Source: Serinus canaria
Taxonomy: Eukaryota; Chordata; Aves; Passeriformes; Fringillidae
NCBI RefSeq assembly: GCF_022539315.1
Contig: NC_066313.1
Span: 27,937,059-28,001,058 of the forward strand
Direction: 5' to 3'
Length of the DNA: 64,000 nt
In this document: positions 1-20,459 of the stretch, piece after piece
How positions within the stretch are numbered: position 1 is the stretch's first letter
Layout: the number at the start of each line of letters is the position of its first letter
Translations under genes and position numbers: made by a program
Notes under the pieces: model-generated
Seen by the model: the letters and a program-made list of their open reading frames with translations, nothing else
Told to the model about the DNA's origin: nothing
Databases searched by the model: none

Positions 1-9156
<9,156 letters not shown>

Positions 9157-10530
9157 CAAGAAACCTCTCAGAGAGATGAAAAGGAGAATTTTATCAAGGC
9201 TTGAACTGCTGAGCTTCAAGCTAGGAACAACTGATCACAAGATTATTGTATTAAATACTAGAATGTTTACTCTGATGGAGGGTGGTAACCTGATCTTTCT
9301 TGCAGATAGTACAGGGGGCTGGGATCCCACTGTGAATGTACAGTATACAGAACTGTAGCTTTTGTTAAACATAGGAAAAAAAAATAAGCAACAGTCTTGA
9401 GTGTTCTGGTTAACTTTAGGATGGCAGAAGATGCATATACAAATTGTATTACTTACTGTGAATTTCTGGTTCTTCCAAGCTTTGCATGTTAAAGATGATT
9501 AGGGCAGTTTTCTCACTATGAAAGACTACTACAGCACATTACTGTGATAGTATTACTGGACTTATATTCAATATAAATGAATATATATATTGTACATGAG
9601 GAAAAAAAAAGTCATTTCATAATAGGAATTTGTTTTGTGATTATTTAATTCTCATTACGCAGTTATGGAAAGATAATGATGTTACCTCTGGCGCTACTCT
9701 AGGCAGTGATATATTCCATTAACTGTCCAATGTTATAGCTTTGGTAAATATTCCATGCAAAGTGTAGATAAGAGCTGGGCATTTACAGGAAGTTCAACAA
9801 CTATATTTTTGAATGTCCTCTGAAAATGTGGACCATTAGTTTTGAAATTCACCTTCACAACTGGATGTCTGTCAGAGCTTTAAAAAACATTAGCTTTTTA
9901 TCCTTGAAAATATTCTGTGGTGAGTTTTTATAGCTGGATTTTGCATGAGACTTTCAGAAATCAGACACCTAGTATTTAAATGTGCTGAATGCAAAGTCTC
10001 TGAAATGGTGGATAATTCATGCTTCTTGGCCATGCCATATTTCAGTTCTTTGCAAAATTCTTAATACAAAATAATTTTTAAAAAATAGGAATTCGTGTTA
10101 CCTTTTGGTGATGTTTTAGATAAGTTTTAAATTGCAAATACTATTCTCAAGAGTGCAGTAATTTGCAGGAGCAAGTTAATGTCTTTAAAAAAAAAAGTCA
10201 ATGGCTTCTGATATTACTAAGATGTCTGTAGCTTTCCTGTCCCCTTGAGTCCCTTGTTTTTCATACCAAATCTCCTGCTTATTGTTAAAATATTAAGTGC
10301 TTATAATTCCTCATATGTATGTATCAGGTCTTTTTACTATATGAATGTGGGTCATTTAATCACATGTAATTCATCAACAACTGCATCACCAGTCCTATCG
10401 ACACATTTTCCGGTCCGTCTGGCATTAGGCACTAAATCATGTTCTATCTTGTACTGGATAAGATTGACTAGTTTTTTGCCTAAAAATATTTTTAATCACC
10501 TGCAAATAAAGCATACTTGAAGATGTATTT
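9157..10530 (+). other. PRMT8: Probable PRMT8 3' untranslated region
   Basis: AT-rich unique sequence follows the stop codon with no competing gene. The first AATAAA on this strand after the stop is at 10505-10510, so a 3'UTR of about 1.37 kb is the simplest reading. It includes an (AT)-rich stretch near 9575-9600. The exact cleavage site cannot be read from sequence. Confidence 0.55.
10505..10510 (+). terminator. Candidate PRMT8 poly(A) signal (AATAAA)
   Basis: Canonical AATAAA, and the first such hexamer downstream of the PRMT8 stop codon on the plus strand. The following bases are T/G-containing (GTATTTCGCCAGTATTTGTC), compatible with a downstream element. Confidence 0.5.
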
Positions 10531-12794
10531 CGCCAGTATTTGTCAACTTCTCGCTTTTTAGAAACCTATTTCTATTGATTTTGCCTCCACAGAAACTGTA
10601 CAGTGCCTCCATTTTCTTATGGTTTAAAGAATATGATCTGGGGATTTTATCAAATGGTATCTATGTAGAGTGAAATTAAACTGTAATTCAACAGTAAAAG
10701 ATACTATTTGCAATTTAGTTCATAACTGTTGTTTTAAAGCTTCTTTCATATTTTTGGATTGAGGATGAACAACTTACCTTACAAAATAGAGTTTATCTGT
10801 GAAATATTGCTGTCATTTTCAGAGAATGAGTTCAGCTACTCTTTCAGTAATGGACTGGAAAAAAACCATCTAAAAGTCCCTTTCTAGTAACACTCCTGTG
10901 ATTCTAGGAATTTAAGGTAAGGAAATCTACCATAGTTTTTCTCAGGCCATCCAGTTATGTAAAAATCCACTCAAACAATGTTTTCATCTTCTTCTTTGCC
11001 ACTAATCACTGACATGACTATTACTGAAAGAGGACTCTTACTTTGTTTGCCTAAATTATACTTTGAAAGCATTTCAAACCATCCACTTCTCTAGCCCACA
11101 ATGTGAATATTTAATAACTTTAATATTAAAAGAATAACAAAGAAGGGGGGAAAATCTCATGCCTTATTTAAAACAAAAATATAAATTAAAAAAAGAAAAA
11201 AAAGGGGGGGGAAATATTCCCAAGGGTCTTTATGGAGAATGTTTCATTTTTGCCTGACAGAAAGCACTGGTCAAGAAGCAGCAAAACACCCCACTTGATC
11301 AGAACAGCTCATTAACCAATTTGAGTATTTAAGAACTGCTGTGCATCGATTGCCCTTTCTGCCTCATCTTTCAGCTGTTGATAGAGAAGTGTTGGTCTCT
11401 CTTCAATCGCGGCCACCTTGCCTTAGAACTTGAAGTGCCCATTCACTTCAGTGTTGCAGGATTATATCCTGACTGATGCTGGTAATGGCACAGTTCTGAG
11501 ATGGTCACCACACCTCAGGCACATTCCATCCTGGAAAATTAGCTTGTGCTTTTCTTCACATCAAAAAAAATATCATGTATTTCTCCATGACAGAAAGAAC
11601 TGAGAGTGCCTACCTGAGTGCTGAGTGCCTTCAAATCACAGTGATCAAAAAGCAAATGCAGGCTTGCAAGGCCATTAGAGCCGTTACCTACCAACAAGGT
11701 GTTGAAAGCACAGGTGAGTTTGGCAGGCATAGCACTGGTTAGGTCAGCATTAGTGAAAGAGGTATGCAAAGATCTTGCAGGTCAGGTGCAATCAGCTACA
11801 AGGCTTTCCTCAGCAACCCAAGTCCAGGTAACTACCACAGAGTCTGAGCCCCATTTTCTCAAGGCTTTAATAAGAAGGTCTCTTGTGGACTCCAGGACTG
11901 AACCCAAGCCACTGATTTTCAAAGCTTTGCATTAAAATATAATGACAAAATGACAGCTGAGAGCTGAAACAGACACATGTTTAAAAGATTTAATTCCCTT
12001 CCCACAGACAGGAAAAAAAGATCATGAGCTGAGGACAGAGCATGAGAAAGAAACAGAAACACAGTATTTGCACAAAAGACTGTCCCTGATGAGTAACACA
12101 GCACCAGAGAAAAGAGAAAGCAGGTCGCTTCTGCCTTGACTCTGATCTTAAGGCAGAAGTATTAAAGCGCTCCTCAGGGATTGTTCTGTCACTTGAAACA
12201 AAAAGGAGCATTCAATAAAAGCTCCATGCTGAGCATGCCTCTAAAAGGCACAGTGGGCAATTCACACCTGCAGTGCTTGACAGGATTAAGGAATAGTCCC
12301 TAGTGTTAGGGGGGCCACTGTATTCCCGAGGTTCTCTAAAGAACAGCATAGTACGGCTCTTTGCTCATAGGAGCTTCTTATTCCCAGCACCAAGTAACCC
12401 TTGCCAGATGTCAATAGGTTCAGGACTGGGTTTTGCAGGGGTTGTTCTGGGGACCTCTCTATGCACAAAATTAGGGGTTTACAGCCTTTTAATACTGTCT
12501 TAAACTTCTAATAAGAGTTAAAACTGTCCAAAATGGGAACAAGAATATTACCCAAGGTAGTAATATTTACCCAGTAATACCCAAGACATGTTTTTACCAC
12601 AGTGCTAATTTGAAGAACCTTCTCAGAGATAATTTCCAAGAGGATTTGTTTTAAATTTAATATTAATTCAGAAATTAATTTGACACGTACAGATTTGATT
12701 ATAGATAACTTCATTCACTTAGAAGGTAAGTTTATAAAGGATACATGGTATTCTATGTATATAATGAAGACGAAATCCCTGCTTTAGGAAGATT
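10531..12794. other. Intergenic DNA after PRMT8
   Basis: No gene recognised. It contains a poly-purine A/G tract ending in eight G residues at 11190-11211. At 11.34-11.94 kb, some ORFs on the minus strand look faintly protein-like but could not be named. Confidence 0.6.
11190..11211 (+). repeat. Poly-A/poly-G low-complexity tract
   Basis: An uninterrupted purine run of A with one G, ending in eight G. Simple low-complexity DNA and prone to length error in sequencing. Confidence 0.85.
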
Positions 12795-13287
12795 AGAAAG
12801 TACAGGGCAGACCTGCTGGGGAGCAGCTCTTCAGAGAAGGACCTGGGGATGCTGGTGGACAGCAGCTGTCCATAAGCCAGAGGTGTGTCCTTGAGGCCAA
12901 GAAGGTCAATAATATCCGGGGTGCCTGAGGAAGAACATTGTCAACAGGTTGAAGGAGGTGATCTTGCCCCTCCACTCAGTCCTGGTGAAGTGAATCTGGA
13001 GTGCTGTGTCCAGTTCTGGGCTTCAGAGAAACATGGAGTTCCTGGAGTGTGTCCAGCAGAGGGGAATGAGGATGATGGGGGACAGCAGCATCTCTCTTAG
13101 GAGAAAAGGCTGAGGGAGTTGGGCCTCCTCAGCCTCAAGAAAAGCTGTCTGAGAGGGGGATCATCAATGACTGTAAGCACCTTAAGGGGGAGTGCCAAGA
13201 GAATGAGTCCAGACTCTTCTCAGTGGTGCTGACCAACAGGACAAGAGGCAAAGGGCAGAAACTGATGCACATGAAGTTCCACATGAG
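12795..13287 (+). mobile_element. CR1 LINE fragment, outer copy, 5' piece
   Basis: Reads in the CR1 sense direction through the typical phrases AAGGACCTGGGGATGCTGGT, GTCCAGTTCTGGGC, and GAGAAAAGGCTGAGGGAGTT. It is truncated at its 5' side as CR1 copies usually are. It stops at CATGAG, where a second CR1 interrupts it. The same element resumes at 13672. Confidence 0.88.
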
Positions 13288-13665
13288 CCTGTCACTTGGT
13301 TTGCTCAGCCTAGAGGAGACTGAAGGGAGACCTCATTGTGATCTTTAGCATCCTCACAGGGAGAAGCAAAGGGGAAATTACTGATCTTTGCATCCTTGCA
13401 GCGAGCGGCACGACTCAAGTAAACAGCATGCAGCTGAGTCAGGGGAGGTTTAGGTTGGATATCAGGAAAAGGTTTTTCACTCAGAGGGTGGCTGGGCACT
13501 GGAACAGCCTCTCTAGGGAAGTTGTCGCAGCACCAAGCCTGACAGAGTTCATGAAGTGTTACTCTCAGGCAAATGGTATGACTCTTGGGGCTGTGCTGTG
13601 CAGGGCCAATAGTTGGACTCAGTGATCCTTATGGGTCCCTTCCACTTCAGGATAATCTATGATTT
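13288..13665 (+). mobile_element. CR1 LINE fragment nested inside another CR1
   Basis: Starts with the CR1 stretch CAGCCTAGAGGAGACTGAAG and passes GGGGAGGTTTAGGTTGGATA and GGCACTGGAACAGCCTCTCT. It ends in the family 3' end, TTGGACTCAGTGATCCTTAT followed by ATCTATGATTTC. CATGAG flanks it on both sides (13282-13287 and 13666-13671), consistent with a target-site duplication. Confidence 0.88.
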
Positions 13666-13671
13666 CATGAG

Positions 13672-13875
13672 GAAGAACTTCACTGTGCAGGGGACCAAGC
13701 ACTGGAACAGACTGGCCAAAGAGGTTCTGCAATCTCCTTCCCTGGAAATATTTAAAAATCACTTGGAAACTAATCCTGAGTAATGGATTCTAAGGGACCC
13801 TGCTTGAGCAGAGGTTTAGACTACATGACCTCCAGTGGTCCTTTCCAAAACTAACCATTCAGGGATTCTTTGATT
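13672..13875 (+). mobile_element. CR1 LINE fragment, outer copy, 3' piece
   Basis: Continues the outer CR1 from where it was broken: GGAAGAACTTCACTGTGCAG, then CAAGCACTGGAACAGACTGG, ending in the degenerate 3' tail CAGGGATTCTTTGAT. The order of motifs shows it is the second half of the 12.8-13.29 kb copy. Confidence 0.82.
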
Positions 13876-14130
13876 TCCAAGAACAAAGACTCTCCCCAGG
13901 CTCCCTGGGCAGCTGTTCCAATGTTGTAATAATCTCGCAGGGACACCTAATTTTCAACTGGAATTTCTCTTGTTTTAACCTAGGACTGTTTGTTCTTGTC
14001 ATTTTACTATTTTCCCCCGAGAAAAGCCTGGCTCTCTTTTCACTGTAACTCTCCATTAGGCACAGGAAGATACAATTAGTTCTCACCTTAGTCCCCTCAG
14101 GATAACTCCCCTCTTCCCTACACAATCCAT
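13876..14130 (-). mobile_element. CR1 LINE fragment, opposite orientation
   Basis: On the minus strand this gives CR1-like text, including the reverse complement of CTCCCTGGGCAGCTGTTCCA and GAGAAAAGCCTGGCTCTCTT. It abuts the 3' end of the plus-strand CR1 cluster. It is old and diverged. Confidence 0.7.
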
Positions 14131-16639
14131 GATTGCATCCTAGCCTAATATGAATTACACCTCCTATCCACCTGTAATCCCTCCTCCTCCATTTTTCCCC
14201 CTAAGAGTCTATGTTGCTGCTGCTGCACTGTGCTTAACAAATTCATCCAAGGGTTTTGCAACAAACATAATCCCAAGGACCACTATTTAAAAGAGATCTT
14301 CAGTTTTCTTACTGTGCTGTGCTGGTGCCATGTAGGACATTTTATGAGCAATTCCTATTGGCTTATAAGGTCTAAATTTATGCCAGGGCATCTGCCTAGT
14401 TGGAATATACAACTAAGCCAGGTGATTTTTTTCAATAGGCATGAAGCATTCACAGACTTGTTCCAGCTGGAAAAGGGGGAGGCTTTTACCTTTTTTTGAA
14501 ACATTTCTTTCAACATTTCTCAGAGATCATCATAGATCTTAATCGCTAAGCACATGTGGGATCATACAGAAGACAAATTCTTTAGATGGCATCTAAGCTT
14601 CCTAGAAATTAAGTGTGAATTAACAGCACCTACAAATCTTTTTAAAAGCAACTAAAGAAATAAACCTGATGCTTCAGATCTGATATAACAATATGTTTAG
14701 AGTAAAGAGAACATGAATCATCAGCTAGAGATTTCCCAGAAAACTGGTGTTTCTGCACAGTATGATGACTGGGGTGAGCCAGGGCAGTAGTACGCCTACA
14801 GGGAACAAGAGTGTTCCCTGAAAATAGCTGCTGTTTCTGGGGATAGGCACTAAAAAGGTAAAAGATGTGTTCTATACTGTCGAGACAGAGAAAGAAGCAG
14901 ACCACTGCTCACAGATGACTGCTAAAGCAGACCACCTGTCTCTTAGACAAAAAAAAATTCTTCTAGGGTACAAACACAGCTGACAGGAAAGAACAAAGAT
15001 TTTTATCATCTCAAAATTTTTGAAATCTCTGCTGTTCTCTTTGCACGTCTTTCAGGCTCTACAGGTACCAACACAATTTCCCTGACTCCCTTCCCTTTAT
15101 CTTTTCTTCGTATGTTTGATATTTTTCTCATTTTTGAGTGGAAACAAACAATGGAGATTTGTGATGATGCAAACAACATGAAGATACAGTTAGCTTTATA
15201 GTTAGGAAAGCTTGGGGAGATACTATAGTGTGATTAAGAAACAGAAAGAAACCATGTTACCTTTGAAATAACAACTGCAGCACAAAATCAGTCTTACTTC
15301 CTCAAACAACACACAGGTTTGGGCTACAATCCAAGTCATTCCTCTGAATCATCAAGTGTGGTCTTTTAGAAGCACAGCAATCAGCAAGATCAAGCCTGAG
15401 CTGACCCTTAAGTCTTCATGTGGAAAACAGAACGTCCTCGTTGGCAGCTTGGTTCTGTGCTTTTGTGTCCAGCCACTTCCCATTTACACAAAGGAACCAT
15501 CAGCATTTCCAGTACAACACAGCCCTAGAACCAGAAATGGACCCCTGTGTTAAGGTCACAACAGGATTTAATCATAAACCATACTTGCCCTACCATTTTG
15601 AAACAGGAATATGAACTGGCAGCCCAGAAAGGCGTGTGTAACTCATTAACAGTGACTTGCAATGCCAATCAGTTAGCAGATGCACTTTATCAGCATTGTG
15701 GCATATTTTTCACATTTACTGGCATGAAAAATCAATGTCATTAGCTAATGAGATATGATTAAAGCAAATATAATTGCTATTATCAGCACCAAGGGAGTAT
15801 CTCAGAAAAAAAATCCCATTATTTTGCTCCCTTTCCTATGGGGTGAGTATAGATAGCAAGAAGTGTAAGTGCTGTGCAAAGCTGAAGCAGGAGCCTGTGA
15901 TGGATAACATTTGTACATCAAGTAGCCAACGACAAAACAAAACACATGATGACAATACATTCTGAGCTGTGAATTGAGGGTATGAAAGCAGCAGAATTCA
16001 AAAAGTGAATGTATCCTTTACCAGTAAAGATGAGGCGGTAACTGAGAAAAGAACTTAAGAAAATAATTGGAAAACACTCAAAAGACTGGGTAAATTGTCC
16101 TGACACAACCCACTAACAAAAGTAGTGAAGACAAGAAGGTCTAACATTTTCTGGGAGAAATTTCCATTTGAATACTGTTGCTAAATGATACCATTAGGAA
16201 GGAATTCTGTTAAGCAGCAGGATGTCTACTCTCCATCTGGGCAAATTCCTAGACCCTTGCAACCTAATGTTCATGGGTCCAAATGCAAAATTCACTTTTG
16301 CTTGCCAGAACATTGACACCATGTTATGTTCTTCCCATTCTTGTTCCTTCAACAGTACTGGCATAATATGTTGTTTCTTTTCCTTCATCTTGAGAAGTTT
16401 CTAGCTTGTACTTTGGTGATATACAGGATTCCCTTTGTGGAATCTGCTTATAAACTAAAACCAGACCTTTCTCGAACATTTCTACTAAGCTGTCCTCATC
16501 TCCTACTTGCCTGTGTGTCATGTGTCCTTCTTACTAGAGTCCACTCATGTAAATGCCTGTGACAGCAAGGATAAATCCAGTTGGCCTGGAGATACTGCCA
16601 TTCCCACAAAACATTAAACATTTATAGACAGCTAGAACT
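14131..16639. other. Intergenic DNA with candidate regulatory stretch
   Basis: No gene or clear repeat. The segment at 15600-15800 is rich in ATTA/TAAT and CAAAT words and holds a homeodomain-like palindrome, listed separately. Confidence 0.5.
15738..15751. promoter_or_regulatory. Homeodomain-type palindrome TCATTAGCTAATGA
   Basis: A perfect 14-bp palindrome of two facing TAATGA half-sites, within non-repetitive AT-rich DNA and followed at once by ATATGATTAAAG. Paired or LIM homeodomain dimers bind such sites, but occupancy is not shown here. Confidence 0.3.
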
Positions 16640-17435
16640 GAGGAAGACAGAAAGTACCACTGTGATTCACCAATCTCTTGAAAACATCCAACCCCATTGC
16701 TGAAGCAAGACAAGCTGGAACAGGTAGCCTAGGACCACTTACAGTGAGGTTTGGGGTATCTTCAAGGATGAATACTCCACAACTTCTCTGGGAAAACTAG
16801 TCCAGTGTTTCAGAACTTCCACAGGAAAAAAGAAAATATAATTTCTTGTGTTCAGATGGAATTTCATGTGTTTCAGTTTGTGCCTGTAGCCTCTTCTACA
16901 GCCACTGGGTACTCCAGAGAAGAGTCTGGCTCCCTTCTTTTCATTCCCAAAGTTCATCAAGTATTTACATTTGCTGAAAAGATCCCTCTTGAGCTTTCTC
17001 TCCTTTAAGCCCCCTGGGTCCAGCCATTCAGCTGGTCTTCACAGCAGTCTCCTGTCCAACTGTCTAACACTTTGTCATCTTGTCAGTGAAGATATTATGG
17101 GAGAGTGTCAAAAGCCTTACTAAAGCTGAGTTAAACAACATCCATGAATCTCTCCTCATCCATCAAGCTAGACATCTCACTGTGGAAACTATCAGCTTCA
17201 TTATGCACAATTTCCCCACTGTCATTCCATGCTGATTATTCCTGATCACCCTCTTGTCCTTCATGTATCTCAGAATGGCTTCCAGGACTAGTCATCCATC
17301 ACCTTCTCAGGCATTGTAAGGCTCAGTGCTGTCTGGACCCTTCTTCTTACCCTTCTGGAAGACAGGATGGACATCTGCTTTTTAGAGATGTCTTGCACCA
17401 CAGAGCGCTTTCATAACACCCTTAAATGCTCTGTT
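16640..17435 (-). mobile_element. CR1 LINE fragment, long
   Basis: About 0.8 kb matching CR1 in reverse: TCCAACCCCATTGCTGAAGC, ACTCCACAACTTCTCTGGGA, GAGTGTCAAAAGCCTTACTA and TTCCATGCTGATTATTCCTG, in the expected order. The ORF is destroyed by many stops, so it is a dead copy. Confidence 0.88.
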
Positions 17436-20400
17436 GCAGGTGTTGTGGTGATCTTAAATTAACTTCTAGGCTTTAATGTTGGTACCCAAAGCAGACATTC
17501 AAAACAGTCTGCTTAACTAAAATGGTATTTGTTTGGGGATTTTTCCATCTGTACCACCAAAATATAGGTTGTAAGGAAAGCTTGGAGGTTTCTAGTCCAA
17601 GCAGAAATATCCTCAAAGCTGTGTCAAATCACTGTTTTGAAAACTTCCAAAAATGGGGACTTTATAAGTTATCAGCAAATTGGGTACAAAACCCCTTCAC
17701 AACAAACCATGCCTAGCTTATTTAGCATTACATTTTGAAACTTGCCAGAAGGTTTTAATCATTTGATAGATGTCTGTAATTGTGCATGACTTAACTTTCT
17801 TGACCAATGGCACCCTACAGAAATCTAGATCTACCATGTTTGCACAGCTGCATTGTCTGCACAGCAATGACAGAAAGGTACATTTAGCTACTGTTCTACA
17901 CAAGAATCATGTCAGCGAGGAACAAATATTAAACAAAAAATCCACTATTTAATCATTTGAGCAGCACTCGACTGCTGTGCAGCATTCCCTGCATGGGACA
18001 AGCCAAGAGAAAGCAACATTTTACCTGAGTTTAGAATTCCTTGCACACCCTCCCCTGGGGCTTCTAATGACACAAATTATTTCAGTGTAAAAGGTGACTC
18101 CACAGAGGGTTACAAATAAAAATGCTTATAGCATACCTGTAGAAAGTTTCACTCCTATCATCCGTCTTTCTGACAGAAATGTCATTTAATGCAAATCAGT
18201 TTCTCTGTCAGAATAATACTTAAAGAAGTCCTGTCACTGAGAAACTGCATTAGTGATTTATGCCTCATTTCAGAGGGATGAGCAACAGCCTTATTACAGC
18301 TTCATAATATAAATCCATACAATACAGGGTTGCTATGACAACTGATGAGCCTTAATAGCCTAGATTCAAAGGACCTTGTTCAAAGCTGTCAAGTAGTGCA
18401 GTTCAATGCAGTTCAGACATCTGCACCTGTAAGAACTGGGAGAAAGCCATGCAGAAACTGAGGGTTCACTGAGGCTCTCAGGGGAGGCATCTGAGCTTTG
18501 CAGCTGAGAGCCTTCCTTACCTCTGAGCTATGCACTGCTAGTCCTGAGGCTTTCCAGCCCCCATCAGAGGTATCCAAACTGGTGTTTGGCTGCAGCAATA
18601 CTGAGCTCCCAAGGCTGCCTGACAAACGTGGTTCACATCCAGTTCCATTTATTAATATTTAAAGATGAGGTTAAAAAGAGGCAAGACAATTAAACACCTT
18701 CTTGGTGCTCAAAAAGGGCTGCCCACCCCTCTAGACTTCTTTTCTCAAAACTGTGATCTTAGCTGTGTTTTCCGCCCATATCCTCCCACTAACTGTGGTA
18801 TTTGTCACATTTTGCTGGGCTAGTTCAGCTCACTAACACAGGAGAGAATTCTGTCTTTTTCTTCTTTTCTCCATTTTTTTTTTCCTTGAGATACTGCCAA
18901 GGCCTTAAATGGCTTGTTGCAGGGTTCTAACAACTTGTAAAAGGTAAAATGGAGGAGTAATGACTGGCAGGAATGGAGAGTTGCAAACCTACCCAGTGGT
19001 CTACCCTCTGAAAACAGCAGCACCTGAGCTTTAACAACAGCTATTCAGTCACAGCAATATTCACATTCCCAATTCATAGACTTGATCTGCTCTGAGAAGG
19101 TAAGATTTAAGTGTAGTGCTGCAGCAGCACTGAATCCTGCAAATAGGCAGACTGATTTTCCAAAGCTGATAATACTCAGTTTACAAACAAGGTCATTAAG
19201 AAGACAGAAAAAAAAAATTAAGCTGGATACAGTGACACGAGACCTAAAAAAGCATGTTATGTATGCTCTGAGCCAAAGAACACGGCTCTCACAAGGTGAG
19301 GCAAAGATGGCACAAGACAGAATGCCAGGCACAACACGGTATGTCATAGAGGGATGGCAGCTGTGGCTGCTGCTCTTCACTGCTGCAAGCCCAGCCAAAA
19401 CCTGAGCTGGGTGTGTACTGCTGAGGTACGGATGCATACACAACACACTAATGTCATCAGCCACACAAAACTCAGCAGGGTCTTCACTGTTCATTACCCA
19501 GACACACAAACAGCACCTCAAATAATGGGAGTGCTTGAGTATGATTCAGAGCCACATAATGTTTTACTCAAATTCCCTGCTCCCTTCCTGTTCAACCCAT
19601 GAGAACCAGACATTTCCAGTGAGAAAGCTCCTCTGAATCTGGGTTTTTTCTTGTAATGATTGTTGTGCTCAGGAGAAGCATGTGGCAGAAAAGGCACTGA
19701 CAACTGCAGAAGCTAAACACAGCTGTCCAGTATAGCTGGACTTGCTTGAAACACTTCCCTCTTCAGTGTTTGAAAGGAAATAAGCAATGCTTATCTGACT
19801 AATCCAATGTCCTTCAAATTCTAGTACATTTTGAAGGATTCAGTGTCACTGCATACAATACTTCAGATTAGTAATAGAAATGAACTTTTATACATGCCCT
19901 GTAAAGTTAACCTACTGGGGTTTTTTTACACCTTGAGAAGCCTATTTTCATCAGACAATGACCAGGTGCCTTTTACTAGCTTCATGCTAAAAGAACTTCA
20001 GTTGTTTGGTGTGTGAACAGGCCAAAGTGCTCAACTCTCTTCTTTTTCCAGAAGTGTATGTGAGTGCTATTGCAATTCCTCTAACTTCAATAATCAAAAA
20101 AGACCCATTATTTATATAACAGCTGTGGATGAATTCAGGAAGTTGCCACTGATGAGCTTTCTGAGCATGTTTATGCTTTCTAAAACAAGCTTCCACTTGT
20201 GCAGATGATAAAGTGGATTTATTTCAAAATGATCTCACATGGTAGAAAATTCTGCCAATATACGGATGTTGCAAACAAAAATGGTCCCAAGTTGGGAAAT
20301 TTTACTTGAGCTAATTTACTACCCAAGTACACAAATCTTTTATCAATGATTGAGGTTCTGGGGAAAGAAAAAGAGTGTAAACCATCAGAAAAACATATTT

Positions 20401-20459
20401 ATGTATATTCTTTCTCTATTCCGCTCCTGAGTTTCAGCTTCCTTTTTTTTCCACTATGA
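17436..20459. other. Intergenic DNA
   Basis: No gene recognised. It carries the octamer/RFX-like block at 18168-18342. A 158-codon minus ORF at 19045-19521 shows no recognisable domain. Confidence 0.5.
18168..18342. promoter_or_regulatory. Possible enhancer core: octamer plus RFX X-box
   Basis: Contains ATGCAAAT (POU octamer, 18189-18196) in the loop between the inverted arms TTCTGACAG (18168-18176) and CTGTCAGAA (18205-18213). About 130 bases on is GTTGCTATGACAAC (18329-18342), close to the palindromic RFX X-box GTTGCCATGGCAAC. The block is unique and non-repetitive. Motif identity is seen; function is inferred. Confidence 0.35.

Noticed and set aside
19045..19521. 158-codon minus ORF in the intergenic region
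   Set aside because: Cysteine- and serine-rich composition of random translation, overlapping plus ORFs equally open, and no recognisable motif.
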